From Ruegeria lacuscaerulensis (lineage in GTDB: Bacteria > Pseudomonadota > Alphaproteobacteria > Rhodobacterales > Rhodobacteraceae): 64,000 nt of DNA. Shown here piece by piece: positions 7,743 through 15,857 of this stretch (position 1 is the stretch's first letter; each line of letters begins with the position of its first letter). The stretch covers positions 310,001 through 374,000 of the forward strand of contig NZ_WQGO01000004.1 of NCBI RefSeq assembly GCF_013034685.1, read 5' to 3'. The position numbers and the translations under genes were made by a program. A model generated the notes under the pieces. The model worked only from the letters and a program-made list of their open reading frames with translations. It was not told where the DNA came from and ran no database searches.

Positions 7743-8510
7743 TCAACCCGGATGGGCGGCCAAATACCCTTCGAAGGTCACATTATCGGCAACCTTGCGG
7801 GCCTCTGCCTCTTGTTCGGGCGAGCGGATGGTCCAGCACAGGATCGGCACGCCCTGCGCCTTCAGCGCAGCCACGCGGGGGCGCGACAAGTCTGCGGCCT
7901 CATGGCTGATAAAGCCGGCCCCCACCCGATCGAAATCGGGGATGTCGCGCAGGTGGTCACAAACCGCTTGCGGCAAATGCTCAATCTCGGGCTGGTAGGA
8001 ACAGGTGGTGATCCCACGCGGCAGATGCGGTGCCAGCCGTGCCAGTTCAGCGACCGAGTTGGGGTTGAACGACATCAGCGCCACCGGCCCGTCATAGCCT
8101 TGCAACGCGCGCACCGTATCCGCCTCGAGCGGGCCGACATTGGGGCCCATCGCCCCATCCTGATCCTTCAGCTCAATCAGCAGGGGCACTTGCCCAGCCA
8201 CGATTGCAAGCACCTCGTCAAAGGTCGGAATGCCGTCCTCACCGTGCAAAAGCCGCGTGGCTTGCGCCTCATCCGCCGTGATCTGCTGGATCGGACCGGA
8301 TCGGCCGGTCAGCCGCGTCATGTCATAGTCATGAAACACCATAGCCCGGTTATCGCGGCTGCGTTGCAGGTCGATCTCGATCCCGTAACCGGCCTCGACA
8401 GCCGCGCGAATGGCCGCCCGGCTGTTTTCCGGGCGGTTGTCCGAGAGGTCATGCAGGGCCCGATGCGCAATCGGGGCCTGCAAGAGCACATCAGGTAGGG
8501 CAGGTATCAT
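7743..8510 (-). CDS. Glycerophosphodiester phosphodiesterase family protein
   Basis: A 255 aa enzyme of the GDPD TIM-barrel family, which cleaves glycerophosphodiesters to glycerol-3-phosphate and an alcohol. The signature is present: AHRALHDLSDNRPENS (catalytic His), GIEIDLQRSRDN (metal-binding Glu and Asp) and VFHDYDMTRLTG (second His). The missing signal peptide suggests a cytoplasmic enzyme. The start ATG at 8510 overlaps the ridA stop by 4 bp. The substrate cannot be fixed. Confidence 0.88.
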   Translation of the reverse strand: MIPALPDVLLQAPIAHRALHDLSDNRPENSRAAIRAAVEAGYGIEIDLQRSRDNRAMVFHDYDMTRLTGRSGPIQQITADEAQATRLLHGEDGIPTFDEVLAIVAGQVPLLIELKDQDGAMGPNVGPLEADTVRALQGYDGPVALMSFNPNSVAELARLAPHLPRGITTCSYQPEIEHLPQAVCDHLRDIPDFDRVGAGFISHEAADLSRPRVAALKAQGVPILCWTIRSPEQEAEARKVADNVTFEGYLAAHPG

Positions 8511-8962
8511 GCGACCTCGAAGATGCCTTCGATCTCGACCGCGACACCCAGCGGCAACGCAGCGGCACTGACAGCCGAGCGCGAGTGACGGCCCGCTTCG
8601 CCCAGCGCCTCGACCAGAAAATCCGAGGCCCCGTTGATCACCTGCGGCTGCGCGGTGAAATCTGCGGTCGAGTTCACGAACCCGGTCAGCTTGATCACGC
8701 GCACCAGCTTGTCGATATCGCCACCACAGGCCGCCTTGACCTGCGCCAGTAGGTTGATTGCGCAAACCTTGGCCGCCGCGGCACCCGCTTCGACATCCAT
8801 GTCGTCGCCCAGCTTGCCGGTGATCATCGTGCCGTCGTTCGAGATCTGGCCCGAGACATAGACGATATTGCCCACGCGCACGAAGGGCACATAGTTGGCG
8901 GCGGGTGCAGGTGCGTCCGGCAGGGTGACGCCCAGGCTGTCCAGTTTGGCTGCGATGCTCAT
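8507..8962 (-). CDS. RidA family (YjgF/YER057c/UK114) protein
   Basis: RidA-type proteins hydrolyse reactive enamine/imine intermediates to keto acids and ammonia. This 151 aa member has VRVGNIVYVSGQIS and the conserved GRHSRSAVSAAALPLGVAVEIEG region in which the Arg of the RSA segment binds the substrate carboxylate. It belongs to the longer YjgF-like branch, so a true RidA activity is not certain. It is the first gene of a four-gene operon. The ATG at 8962 is followed by MSIAAKLDSLGVTLP, typical for the branch. Confidence 0.88.
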   Translation of the reverse strand: MSIAAKLDSLGVTLPDAPAPAANYVPFVRVGNIVYVSGQISNDGTMITGKLGDDMDVEAGAAAAKVCAINLLAQVKAACGGDIDKLVRVIKLTGFVNSTADFTAQPQVINGASDFLVEALGEAGRHSRSAVSAAALPLGVAVEIEGIFEVA

Positions 8963-9247
8963 GTGATACTCCTCACCTAAATTCGACTCGGACGGACGCT
9001 AACCGGGATAGCGCGGATCGAAAAGCATGAAACCGGCAGTTTTATGGTTAGCCGCGCAGTAAGCATAACTTCTCTTGTTCGGGACTGTTGAACTTGGGTC
9101 ACTTTACGTTGACCACTTGTCCGGGTTACATGCTGAGTGTTTCAATCTATTTGAGAAACACCTATGTGACATTGAATTGCGCCGCTTGTTGCGGTCGAAG
9201 ACAGTATTGATTGAACGTCCAGGCATATTCATTCCTGACGTGTTGGA
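8963..9247. other. Divergent intergenic region between ridA and mlaA
   Basis: A 285 bp stretch without a convincing gene. It holds an inverted repeat GTGTTTC (9137-9143) / GAAACAC (9155-9161) about 90 bp before the mlaA start, which could be a leader hairpin or operator. No promoter stands out above background. Confidence 0.4.
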
Positions 9248-10075
9248 GTGGCAAAGACCGTGTTGAGCAAAGTCAGCTTGAAGCCTCTGATCCTTGTGTC
9301 CCTGGTGGCAACTCTTGGTGCCTGCGCCACGCGCCCGCCTGCTGACGCCCCTCCCGGAGAGGTCTTTGACCCCTATGAAAAGACCAATCGGGGTATTCAC
9401 GACTTTAACCTCGGCGTTGACCGCTTTCTGTTCCGACCCGCGTCAAAAGGCTATGTGAAAATCTTCCCCGATCCGGTCGTGACCAGCTTCAGCAATTTCG
9501 CCGAGAACCTGACCTTGCCGGGACAGGCGCTGGACTATCTGTTGCAGGGCAACCTGAAACAGTCGGGCAACGCATTGCTGCGCTTTGCCATCAACAGCAC
9601 TGTAGGCGGGGCCGGGTTGTCCAAACCCGCAGACGAGCTGAACCTGCCGCCTGTCGATACTGATTTCGGCGAGACCCTGCATGTCTGGGGCGTGGGCGAA
9701 GGCGCCTACGTCGAATTGCCGTTCTATGGTCCCTCGACCCAGCGTGATGCGATTGGTGTTGTGTTCAACCTGTTCTCGAACCCGATCAACTTTTCCCCGG
9801 TGCGCCCGGTCGACAATATCGGTGTTTATGCCGAGGTGGTGCGCCGCATGGGCGATCGAGGCCGGTTCTCGGACACGGTGGACTCGATTCTGTATGAAAG
9901 TGCCGACAGCTATGCGCAGGCACAAACCATCTACCTGCAAAACCGCCGTTTTGAACTGGCGCGTGATGACGAAGACGCCTATCTGGGCCTGTATGACGAC
10001 CCCTATTCCGTAACCGGGACCGACCCGGTCAGGGACCCCTATCTTGACCCTTACGAGGACCCCTATGCCGAGTAA
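9248..10075 (+). CDS. mlaA: Phospholipid-binding outer-membrane lipoprotein MlaA (VacJ)
   Basis: Outer-membrane lipoprotein that removes mislocalised phospholipids from the outer leaflet and passes them to MlaC. It has 275 aa, a GTG start at 9248 and a signal with lipobox LGAC (Cys26). The MlaA body is clear: FDPYEKTNRGIHDFN, RFAINSTVGGAGL, ETLHVWGVGEGAYVELPFYG and the ring-helix region. The C-terminus is a Tyr/Asp/Pro-rich tail with repeats of the type DPY (about seven), which is longer and more acidic than usual. mlaC overlaps its end by 11 bp. Confidence 0.95.
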   Translation: MAKTVLSKVSLKPLILVSLVATLGACATRPPADAPPGEVFDPYEKTNRGIHDFNLGVDRFLFRPASKGYVKIFPDPVVTSFSNFAENLTLPGQALDYLLQGNLKQSGNALLRFAINSTVGGAGLSKPADELNLPPVDTDFGETLHVWGVGEGAYVELPFYGPSTQRDAIGVVFNLFSNPINFSPVRPVDNIGVYAEVVRRMGDRGRFSDTVDSILYESADSYAQAQTIYLQNRRFELARDDEDAYLGLYDDPYSVTGTDPVRDPYLDPYEDPYAE

Positions 10076-10667
10076 TCTGATGAACCGACGCGGTTTCGTC
10101 GCCACCGGCCTGGCCGGGGCGCTGATGACCGCCCTGCCCGCCTACGCCCAGACCGAGGCCAGCGCGAAGGCGCTGGTGGTCAGCGTGGTGGATGACATCA
10201 ACCGCGTGATCGCTTCGGGCAAATCCGAAAACGCGATGATCCGCGATTTCGAGAAGATCTTTACCCAATATGCCGACGTGCCAATCATGGCGCGTTACGT
10301 ACTGGGTGCCGATGGCCGCTCGGCCAGCCCGGCGCAGTTGCGACAATTCACCAAAGCCTTTCAGGGCTATATCTCGAACAAATATGGCCGCCGCTTCCGT
10401 GAATTCATTGGCGGCCAGGTTACAGTTCGCAACGCCCGCAAAATCAAGGCTGGGTACGAAGTACGCACCTCGGTCAAGCTGCAGGGCTCGTCCCCGTTTG
10501 AGGTGACTTTCCTTGTATCCGACAAATCGGGCCGAGACCGGTTCTTCAACATGTTTATCGAAGGGGTGAACATGCTGCTGACCGAACGGACCGAGATTGG
10601 TGCGATGCTGGATGCCCGTGGTGGCGATCTGAACCGGTTGATCAAGGACCTGAACAAAGTCGGTTGA
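10065..10667 (+). CDS. mlaC: Periplasmic phospholipid shuttle MlaC (Ttg2D family)
   Basis: Carries phospholipids between MlaA and the inner-membrane MlaFEDB complex. About 200 aa. The N-terminus (NRRGFVATGLAGALMTALPAYA) has a twin-arginine-like motif, so Tat export is possible, as for some alphaproteobacterial MlaC proteins. The body has FTQYADVPIMARYVLG, SNKYGRRFREF and a C-terminal MLTERTEIGAMLDARGG. The ATG at 10065 with GAGGA upstream is chosen; ATG 10080 is an alternative. Only mlaA and mlaC are here; mlaFED must be elsewhere. Confidence 0.93.
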   Translation: MPSNLMNRRGFVATGLAGALMTALPAYAQTEASAKALVVSVVDDINRVIASGKSENAMIRDFEKIFTQYADVPIMARYVLGADGRSASPAQLRQFTKAFQGYISNKYGRRFREFIGGQVTVRNARKIKAGYEVRTSVKLQGSSPFEVTFLVSDKSGRDRFFNMFIEGVNMLLTERTEIGAMLDARGGDLNRLIKDLNKVG

Positions 10668-10686
10668 GCGTCTTTAAAAATGCAAG

Positions 10687-10720
10687 CAGCGCCGCGCAAC
10701 CTTTTGGTCGCGCGGCGCTG
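10687..10720. terminator. Bidirectional terminator between mlaC and the sugar ABC operon
   Basis: An 11 bp stem CAGCGCCGCGC/GCGCGGCGCTG (10687-10697, 10710-10720) with a 12 nt loop. Read on the minus strand it is followed by CTTGCATTTTT; on the plus strand by TGCGTTT. It separates convergent genes. Confidence 0.75.
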
Positions 10721-10725
10721 TGCGT

Positions 10726-11823
10726 TTAGTTCAGGCGTTCACCGGTTTCCTGAGCAAAGTAAGACACTTTGCTCATGTCGAAGGCCAGATTCAGCATCTT
10801 GCCCGCCTGCGCGCTGGTTTCAGCGTGCAAACGCGCCGTGACCTGCTTGCCGCCCAGCTCCGAGACCACATAGGTGTCGGCCCCTGCGGGTTCGACCATG
10901 TCGACCAGACATTCAGCCTCTTGCACGCCGTCGCCGGCGCGGAACCCGGCTTCGGCGATGTCTTCGGGACGCAGGCCCAGGATGACATCCTTGGGAAGCG
11001 CCAGATCGCGGGCGTCGTTCAGCACCAGTGTCTCACCACTGTCGCGCGCGATGGCGATCTGGGTCCCCGCTCCGTTCTTATGCGCCTGCGCCGGAATCAA
11101 GTTCATCGCGGGCGAGCCCATGAAGTCAGCAACAAACAGGTTGGCCGGGTTGTTATAGATCTCGGCCGGTGTGCCGATCTGCTGAACGACTCCACCTTTC
11201 AGCACGACGATCTTGGTCGCCAGTGTCATCGCCTCGATCTGGTCATGGGTCACGTAAACGATCGAGGCATCCAGCGTTTGGTGCAGCTTCTTGATCTCGG
11301 TCCGCATCTCGACCCGCAGCTTGGCGTCGAGGTTGGATAGCGGTTCATCGAACAGGAACAGCTTGGGATCGCGCACCAGCGCCCGACCCATTGCCACACG
11401 CTGACGCTGACCGCCCGATAATTGGCTGGGGCGGCGGTTCAGCAGAGGTTCGATCTGCAACAGTTGGGCGACCTCTTTCAGCTTGGCATCCTGCGTCGCC
11501 TGATCGACCCCGCGCACTTTCATGCCAAAGGTTATGTTCTTGGCCACGGTCATGGTCGGGTACAAAGCGTAGGACTGGAACACCATCGCGATGTCGCGGT
11601 CCTTGGGGCTGACATGGGTCATGTCATTGCCCCCAATGGACAGGGTGCCGCCAGTGATCTCCTCCAACCCGGCAATGCAGTTCAGCAGGGTGGACTTGCC
11701 GCAGCCCGAGGGGCCGACGAGCACCAGGAAATCGCCCGGCTCGATCGAGATGTTGATGTCCTTCAGAATCTCGGTCGCACCGTAATTCTTATAGAGTTTG
11801 TTGATATCAAGGATGGGTGCCAT
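10726..11823 (-). CDS. Sugar ABC transporter ATP-binding protein (MalK/UgpC family)
   Basis: ATPase of a CUT1 carbohydrate importer, 365 aa. Walker A GPSGCGKST, the Q-loop in MVFQSYALYP, ABC signature [15 protein letters not shown], Walker B LFLFDEPLSNLDA and the switch His in YVTHDQ are all intact. The C-terminal 130 residues form the OB-fold regulatory domain of MalK-type ATPases. It is the last gene of the SBP-permease-permease-ATPase operon, 5 bp after the second permease. Confidence 0.95.
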   Translation of the reverse strand: MAPILDINKLYKNYGATEILKDINISIEPGDFLVLVGPSGCGKSTLLNCIAGLEEITGGTLSIGGNDMTHVSPKDRDIAMVFQSYALYPTMTVAKNITFGMKVRGVDQATQDAKLKEVAQLLQIEPLLNRRPSQLSGGQRQRVAMGRALVRDPKLFLFDEPLSNLDAKLRVEMRTEIKKLHQTLDASIVYVTHDQIEAMTLATKIVVLKGGVVQQIGTPAEIYNNPANLFVADFMGSPAMNLIPAQAHKNGAGTQIAIARDSGETLVLNDARDLALPKDVILGLRPEDIAEAGFRAGDGVQEAECLVDMVEPAGADTYVVSELGGKQVTARLHAETSAQAGKMLNLAFDMSKVSYFAQETGERLN

Positions 11824-11828
11824 GGGTC

Positions 11829-12734
11829 TTATCCCTTCACAGAACCGGCGGTCAGGCCGCGTATGAAATACTTACCGGCAACGACATAGACGAGCAGCGT
11901 CGGTAGCCCCGCGATAATCGCGGCGGCCATGTCGACGTTGTATTCTTTCACGCCGGTGGTGGAGTTTACGATGTTATTGAGCGCCACTGTCACGGGTTGC
12001 GTACCCGCCTGGCTGAACGACACGCCGAACAGGAAGTCGTTCCAGATCTGCGTGAACTGCCAGATCACGGTCACAACGATGATCGGCAGCGACAGCGGCA
12101 GGAAGATCGACCAGAAGATCCGCAGGAACCCGGCCCCATCAACGCGTGCTGCCTTGGTCAGCTCGGACGGGATGGTGACATAGTAGTTACGGAAAAACAG
12201 CGTGGTGAAGCCCAGCCCGTAGATCACATGGACAAAGATCAGGCCCGGAATGGTCCCGGCGATCCCCATCATGCCCAACAGGCGCGCCATCGGCAGCAAA
12301 ACCACCTGAAACGGGATGAAGCAGCCAAACAGCATCAGCGAGAAAATGATGTTCGCGCCTTTGAACCGCCAATGCGCCACGACATAGCCGTTCAGCGCAC
12401 CCAGCAGGGTCGAGATGGCCACTGCAGGCACCGCGATGAGGACCGAGTTCCAGAAATATGGCCGCAGGCCCTCGCACTGAATACCGGTACAGGCACCGGA
12501 CCATGCGGTTTTCCAGGCATCAAAGCTGACCTCGCGCGGTAAAGAGATCAGGGACCCGGTGCGGATTTCCTCAAGGCTTTTCAGCGATGTGGTCAACATC
12601 ACAAACAGCGGCATCAGGTAATACAGCGCAAACAGGCCCAGCAGGACGTACAGCAACCAACGCAGGGCAACTTTGCCAACGGCACTTTGGCTACGGGGTT
12701 CGGTTTGGGATTGGGGCATCGACAGATCAGTCAT
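11829..12734 (-). CDS. Sugar ABC transporter permease (MalG-like, CUT1)
   Basis: Inner-membrane permease of 301 aa with about six transmembrane helices and an N-terminal Gln/Ser/Pro-rich cytoplasmic lead. The EAA coupling loop is visible as ELTKAARVDGAGFLRIFWSI, which docks to the ATPase. Its start overlaps the first permease's stop by 8 bp. With the neighbouring genes it forms a glucose/mannose-type importer. Confidence 0.94.
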   Translation of the reverse strand: MTDLSMPQSQTEPRSQSAVGKVALRWLLYVLLGLFALYYLMPLFVMLTTSLKSLEEIRTGSLISLPREVSFDAWKTAWSGACTGIQCEGLRPYFWNSVLIAVPAVAISTLLGALNGYVVAHWRFKGANIIFSLMLFGCFIPFQVVLLPMARLLGMMGIAGTIPGLIFVHVIYGLGFTTLFFRNYYVTIPSELTKAARVDGAGFLRIFWSIFLPLSLPIIVVTVIWQFTQIWNDFLFGVSFSQAGTQPVTVALNNIVNSTTGVKEYNVDMAAAIIAGLPTLLVYVVAGKYFIRGLTAGSVKG

Positions 12735-13599
12735 TTTTCGCCCTCAGCTCTGAGTAAAGATAGGGAACGACGATGGCAAAGACGACCAGCATCATGATCA
12801 TCGCGGACGACGCCGCCTGACCAATATCGCCGCGCGAAAACGCCATGGCGTACATGTATGTGGCTGGCAGATCGGTTGCGTAACCGGGGCCACCACCCGT
12901 GAGGGCGATGACAAGGTCAAAGCTCTTGATCGCAAGGTGGGCCAGCACGATGAAGGCGGACAGGAAGATCGGGGCCATCGACGGGATGATGATCGCCGTG
13001 TAGATGCGCCATGTGGGGATACCATCGACCTGGGCTGCCTTGATGATCTCACCATCCACCGAGCGTAGACCAGCGAGGAACAGCGCCATGACGAAGCCTG
13101 AGCTTTGCCAGATCGCGGCCATCACGATGGTGTAGATCGCGTAATCGGGGTTCACCAGCCAGTCGAACTCGAAATTGGTAAAGCCCCAGCCCTGCACCAT
13201 GGATTCGATCCCCAGACCGGGGTTCAGTATCCACTTCCACGCGGTACCGGTCACGATCATCGACAGCGCCATCGGGTACAGATAGATCGTTCGGATGGCC
13301 CCTTCGACGCGGATCTTCTGATCCAGCAGAATGGCCAGCAGCAGGCCCAGCACCATCGCGATCACGATGAACAGCGCACCAAAGATATAGAGGTTGTTGA
13401 TCGCCGTATCCCAACGGGGTGAGTCAAACAGGCGTTCATATTGAATGAAGCCTTTGATCTCGTATTTCGGCAACAGTTTCGATCGGGTCAGCGACACCCA
13501 AGCCGTCCATCCGATAAAGCCGTAGACAAAGATCAATACGGCAATGAACGACGGTGCCAGCACCACCTTGGGCAGGTGGTTTTCCAGCCATTCGGACAT
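12727..13599 (-). CDS. Sugar ABC transporter permease (MalF-like, CUT1)
   Basis: Inner-membrane permease of 290 aa with about six membrane helices. The EAA loop is GEIIKAAQVDGIPTWRIYTA. The start ATG at 13599 has a strong GGAGGAAA ribosome-binding site. It lies 58 bp after the binding-protein gene, and that gap holds a strong hairpin that may reduce read-through from the SBP gene. Confidence 0.94.
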   Translation of the reverse strand: MSEWLENHLPKVVLAPSFIAVLIFVYGFIGWTAWVSLTRSKLLPKYEIKGFIQYERLFDSPRWDTAINNLYIFGALFIVIAMVLGLLLAILLDQKIRVEGAIRTIYLYPMALSMIVTGTAWKWILNPGLGIESMVQGWGFTNFEFDWLVNPDYAIYTIVMAAIWQSSGFVMALFLAGLRSVDGEIIKAAQVDGIPTWRIYTAIIIPSMAPIFLSAFIVLAHLAIKSFDLVIALTGGGPGYATDLPATYMYAMAFSRGDIGQAASSAMIMMLVVFAIVVPYLYSELRAKND

Positions 13600-13619
13600 G
13601 ATTTCCTCCGGGGAAAAAT

Positions 13620-13649
13620 GCTCTGCCCCGTCAGTATAGGGGGCAGAGC
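13620..13649 (-). terminator. Intercistronic hairpin between SBP and permease genes
   Basis: A perfect 10 bp stem GCTCTGCCCC/GGGGCAGAGC (13620-13629, 13640-13649) with a 10 nt loop; on the minus strand it is followed by ATTTTT. It lies 8 bp after the SBP stop, so it probably acts as a partial terminator or a 3' stabiliser that raises SBP levels over the permeases. Confidence 0.65.
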
Positions 13650-13657
13650 GATTTGGA

Positions 13658-14902
13658 TCAGTAGCTGTTGGCCACTGCCGCCGCCAATTGCTGAACCGCG
13701 TCAGCCGACGACATATCCGAGTTGAAATGCGCGGTCACAACATCCGTGATCGCACCAGACTGCGAGCCGCGCAGCGCCATGCCGTGGGCATAAGACGGCA
13801 ACAGCGAGCCTGCATCCGAGGTCGAACCCATATCTTCGGCCGACAAGTTGGCGCAGATGTCAAAGTCATCCAGTGCCACGTCGGTCCGCGCGGGGATCGA
13901 GCCTTTGTTCAGATTGAACACTTTCTGGAAGTTCGGCGCGACGATCAGCTTGGCCAGCAGGTCCTGACCGGCTTTCTTGTCGTCACCTTCCACGTCGAAC
14001 ATGGCAAAGCTGTCGACGTTGTACAGGTAGCCGTCACCGGGGGTCGAGGCACACAGGAAATCCTCGCCGGGCTTTTTGCCCGCCGCCAGGAACTCGCCCT
14101 TGGCCCAATCACCCATGATCTGGAACGCCGCCTCACCGTTCATGACCATCGCGGTGGCCAGGTTCCAGTCGCGGCCTGAGAAGTTCTCGTCCACGTAGCC
14201 GCGCAGGGTGCGCATCTGGTCAAACACCTGCACCATCGTGTCCGAGGTCAGCGCCTCAGGGTCCAGATCGACCAGCGCTTTCTGGAAGAACTCGGGGCCG
14301 CCAATGCCCAGAACCACGGTTTCAAAAACGGTCGCGTCCTGCCATGCCTGACCACCATGGGCAAGCGGGATCACACCTGCGGCTTGCAGCTTGTCTGCGG
14401 CAGCGTTGAATTCGTCCCACGTGGTCGGCATCTCGATGCCATTTGCGGCCAGAACGTCGGCGTTTGCCCAGATCCAGTCAACGCGGTGTACGTTCACCGG
14501 CGCAGCGCACCACGTGCCCTCGCATTTCATGTGACCAGCGATCGAGGCGGGCAGAACGTCGGCCCAGCCTTCGGCCTCGGCCACGGATGAGATATCGGCC
14601 AGCACGCCTTCTTCATACCATTCCTGAATGGCCGGGCCTTTCAACTGAACAGCAGTCGGCGCGTTGCCCGACAGAACGCGAGCGCGCAGCGCGGTCATCG
14701 CGGCATCACCGCCGCCACCGGCCACGGGCATATCGGTCCAGCTGCCACCATTGGCCGCGAATTCCTCTTGCAGGACGGCAACTGACTTGGCCTCACCACC
14801 CGATGTCCACCAATGCAGAACTTCTGCCTGGGGGCCCGCCAACACCGACGATCCGGCCACAACAGCCAGCGTCGATACGGTGGCAAATGCAAAACGTTTC
14901 AT
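13658..14902 (-). CDS. Sugar ABC transporter substrate-binding protein, glucose/mannose type
   Basis: Periplasmic binding protein of 414 aa, family 1 (MalE-like cluster). The signal peptide is MKRFAFATVSTLAVVAGSSVLA. The mature start EVLHWWTSGGEAKSVAVLQ and the WCAAPVNVHRVDWIWAN segment match the glucose/mannose-binding proteins of Pseudomonas (GtsA) and Thermus; the Trp residues likely stack on the sugar. The start ATG at 14902 gives a normal signal peptide. It is the first gene of the operon and divergent from an OmpR-type two-component system. Confidence 0.93.
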   Translation of the reverse strand: MKRFAFATVSTLAVVAGSSVLAGPQAEVLHWWTSGGEAKSVAVLQEEFAANGGSWTDMPVAGGGGDAAMTALRARVLSGNAPTAVQLKGPAIQEWYEEGVLADISSVAEAEGWADVLPASIAGHMKCEGTWCAAPVNVHRVDWIWANADVLAANGIEMPTTWDEFNAAADKLQAAGVIPLAHGGQAWQDATVFETVVLGIGGPEFFQKALVDLDPEALTSDTMVQVFDQMRTLRGYVDENFSGRDWNLATAMVMNGEAAFQIMGDWAKGEFLAAGKKPGEDFLCASTPGDGYLYNVDSFAMFDVEGDDKKAGQDLLAKLIVAPNFQKVFNLNKGSIPARTDVALDDFDICANLSAEDMGSTSDAGSLLPSYAHGMALRGSQSGAITDVVTAHFNSDMSSADAVQQLAAAVANSY

Positions 14903-15032
14903 TTCTTGTCTCCTCCCTGAGAACCTAAGAGGCTGCCGCAGCAGCGATGTCGGCCATACTGGGGCGCACGGGCCGTCTGGCAACTTGGAATCCGCGCCAA
15001 ACCCGTGCGTCAGACCAATTTTTCACCGCTTC

Positions 15033-15078
15033 TGTTACAGCGTGTTACGTTGACATTGAATCTGTTTCCGTTCGTTAC
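15033..15078. promoter_or_regulatory. Phased direct repeats, candidate OmpR-family operator
   Basis: Four hexamers on one DNA face: TGTTAC (15033), TGTTAC (15043), TGTTTC (15063) and CGTTAC (15073). Starts within each pair are exactly 10 bp apart and the pairs are 30 bp apart. Tandem half-sites with 10-11 bp spacing are the usual target of dimeric OmpR/PhoB-type regulators. The array lies between the SBP gene and the response-regulator gene and could control both. Confidence 0.55.
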
Positions 15079-15122
15079 AATTGACGATGTCAGAGGGGCC
15101 ACAACCGGGGAGGACAGACATC

Positions 15123-15857
15123 ATGAGCATTCCGCGACTGTTGGTGGTGGATGACGACCTCGAGATGCGGTCGATGATGACTCAGTTCATGCAGCAAAAC
15201 GGGTTCATTGCCCTACCCGCCCGATCGGAATCCGAAATCCGTGGGCATCTGGGGGCGGGCCGCATTGACCTGATCTTGCTGGACGTGATGCTGGGCGATG
15301 AAAACGGCGTCGAGATCTGCGCCCGCCTGCGCGCCGAACAGGATGTGCCGATCATTCTGGTCTCGGCCCTGTCAGCCGACCATCAGCGCATGGCGGGGTA
15401 CGAGGTCGGGGCCGATGACTATATCGCCAAGCCTTTCAACCCGCAGCTTCTGCTCGCCCGCGTGCGGGCGGTGATGCAACGGGCGCGGCGGTCATCGTCG
15501 CTGGCCTACCGCCGCCGCATCCACAGCTTCCGCTTTGACGGCTGGCTCTATGACGGCAAACGCGATGAGGTGCATTCGCCCGAAGGCTATTTGGTGGCGC
15601 TGTCCCAGCGTGAGACGGCGTTGCTCAAGGTTCTGCTTGCCAATCCGCATATCCCCCTGACAAGGGATGAGATCGTCGCCGCGCTGGATGTCACCGGCGG
15701 CTCCGACAAACCCGAGGCGCAGGGCCGCGCCATCGACATGCTGGTTGGGCGGTTGCGATCGAAAATCGAAGCCAACCCGAAGGACCCGCAGATGCTGCGC
15801 ACCGAACGCGGCGTCGGCTATGTTTTTGCCGCTGACGTGTCGGTGCAAGAGGAATGA
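15123..15857 (+). CDS. OmpR-family response regulator, GltR-like
   Basis: DNA-binding response regulator of 244 aa. The receiver domain has the acidic VVDDD, phosphoacceptor Asp54 (LILLDVMLG) and Lys103 (YIAKPF). The C-terminal winged helix (about 150-240) ends with LRTERGVGYVF. The ATG at 15123 follows GGGGAGGA. It overlaps the histidine kinase by 4 bp. Divergence from a glucose-type ABC operon matches the Pseudomonas arrangement in which GtrS-GltR controls gtsABCD, so the proposed target is the neighbouring transporter. Confidence 0.9.
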   Translation: MSIPRLLVVDDDLEMRSMMTQFMQQNGFIALPARSESEIRGHLGAGRIDLILLDVMLGDENGVEICARLRAEQDVPIILVSALSADHQRMAGYEVGADDYIAKPFNPQLLLARVRAVMQRARRSSSLAYRRRIHSFRFDGWLYDGKRDEVHSPEGYLVALSQRETALLKVLLANPHIPLTRDEIVAALDVTGGSDKPEAQGRAIDMLVGRLRSKIEANPKDPQMLRTERGVGYVFAADVSVQEE

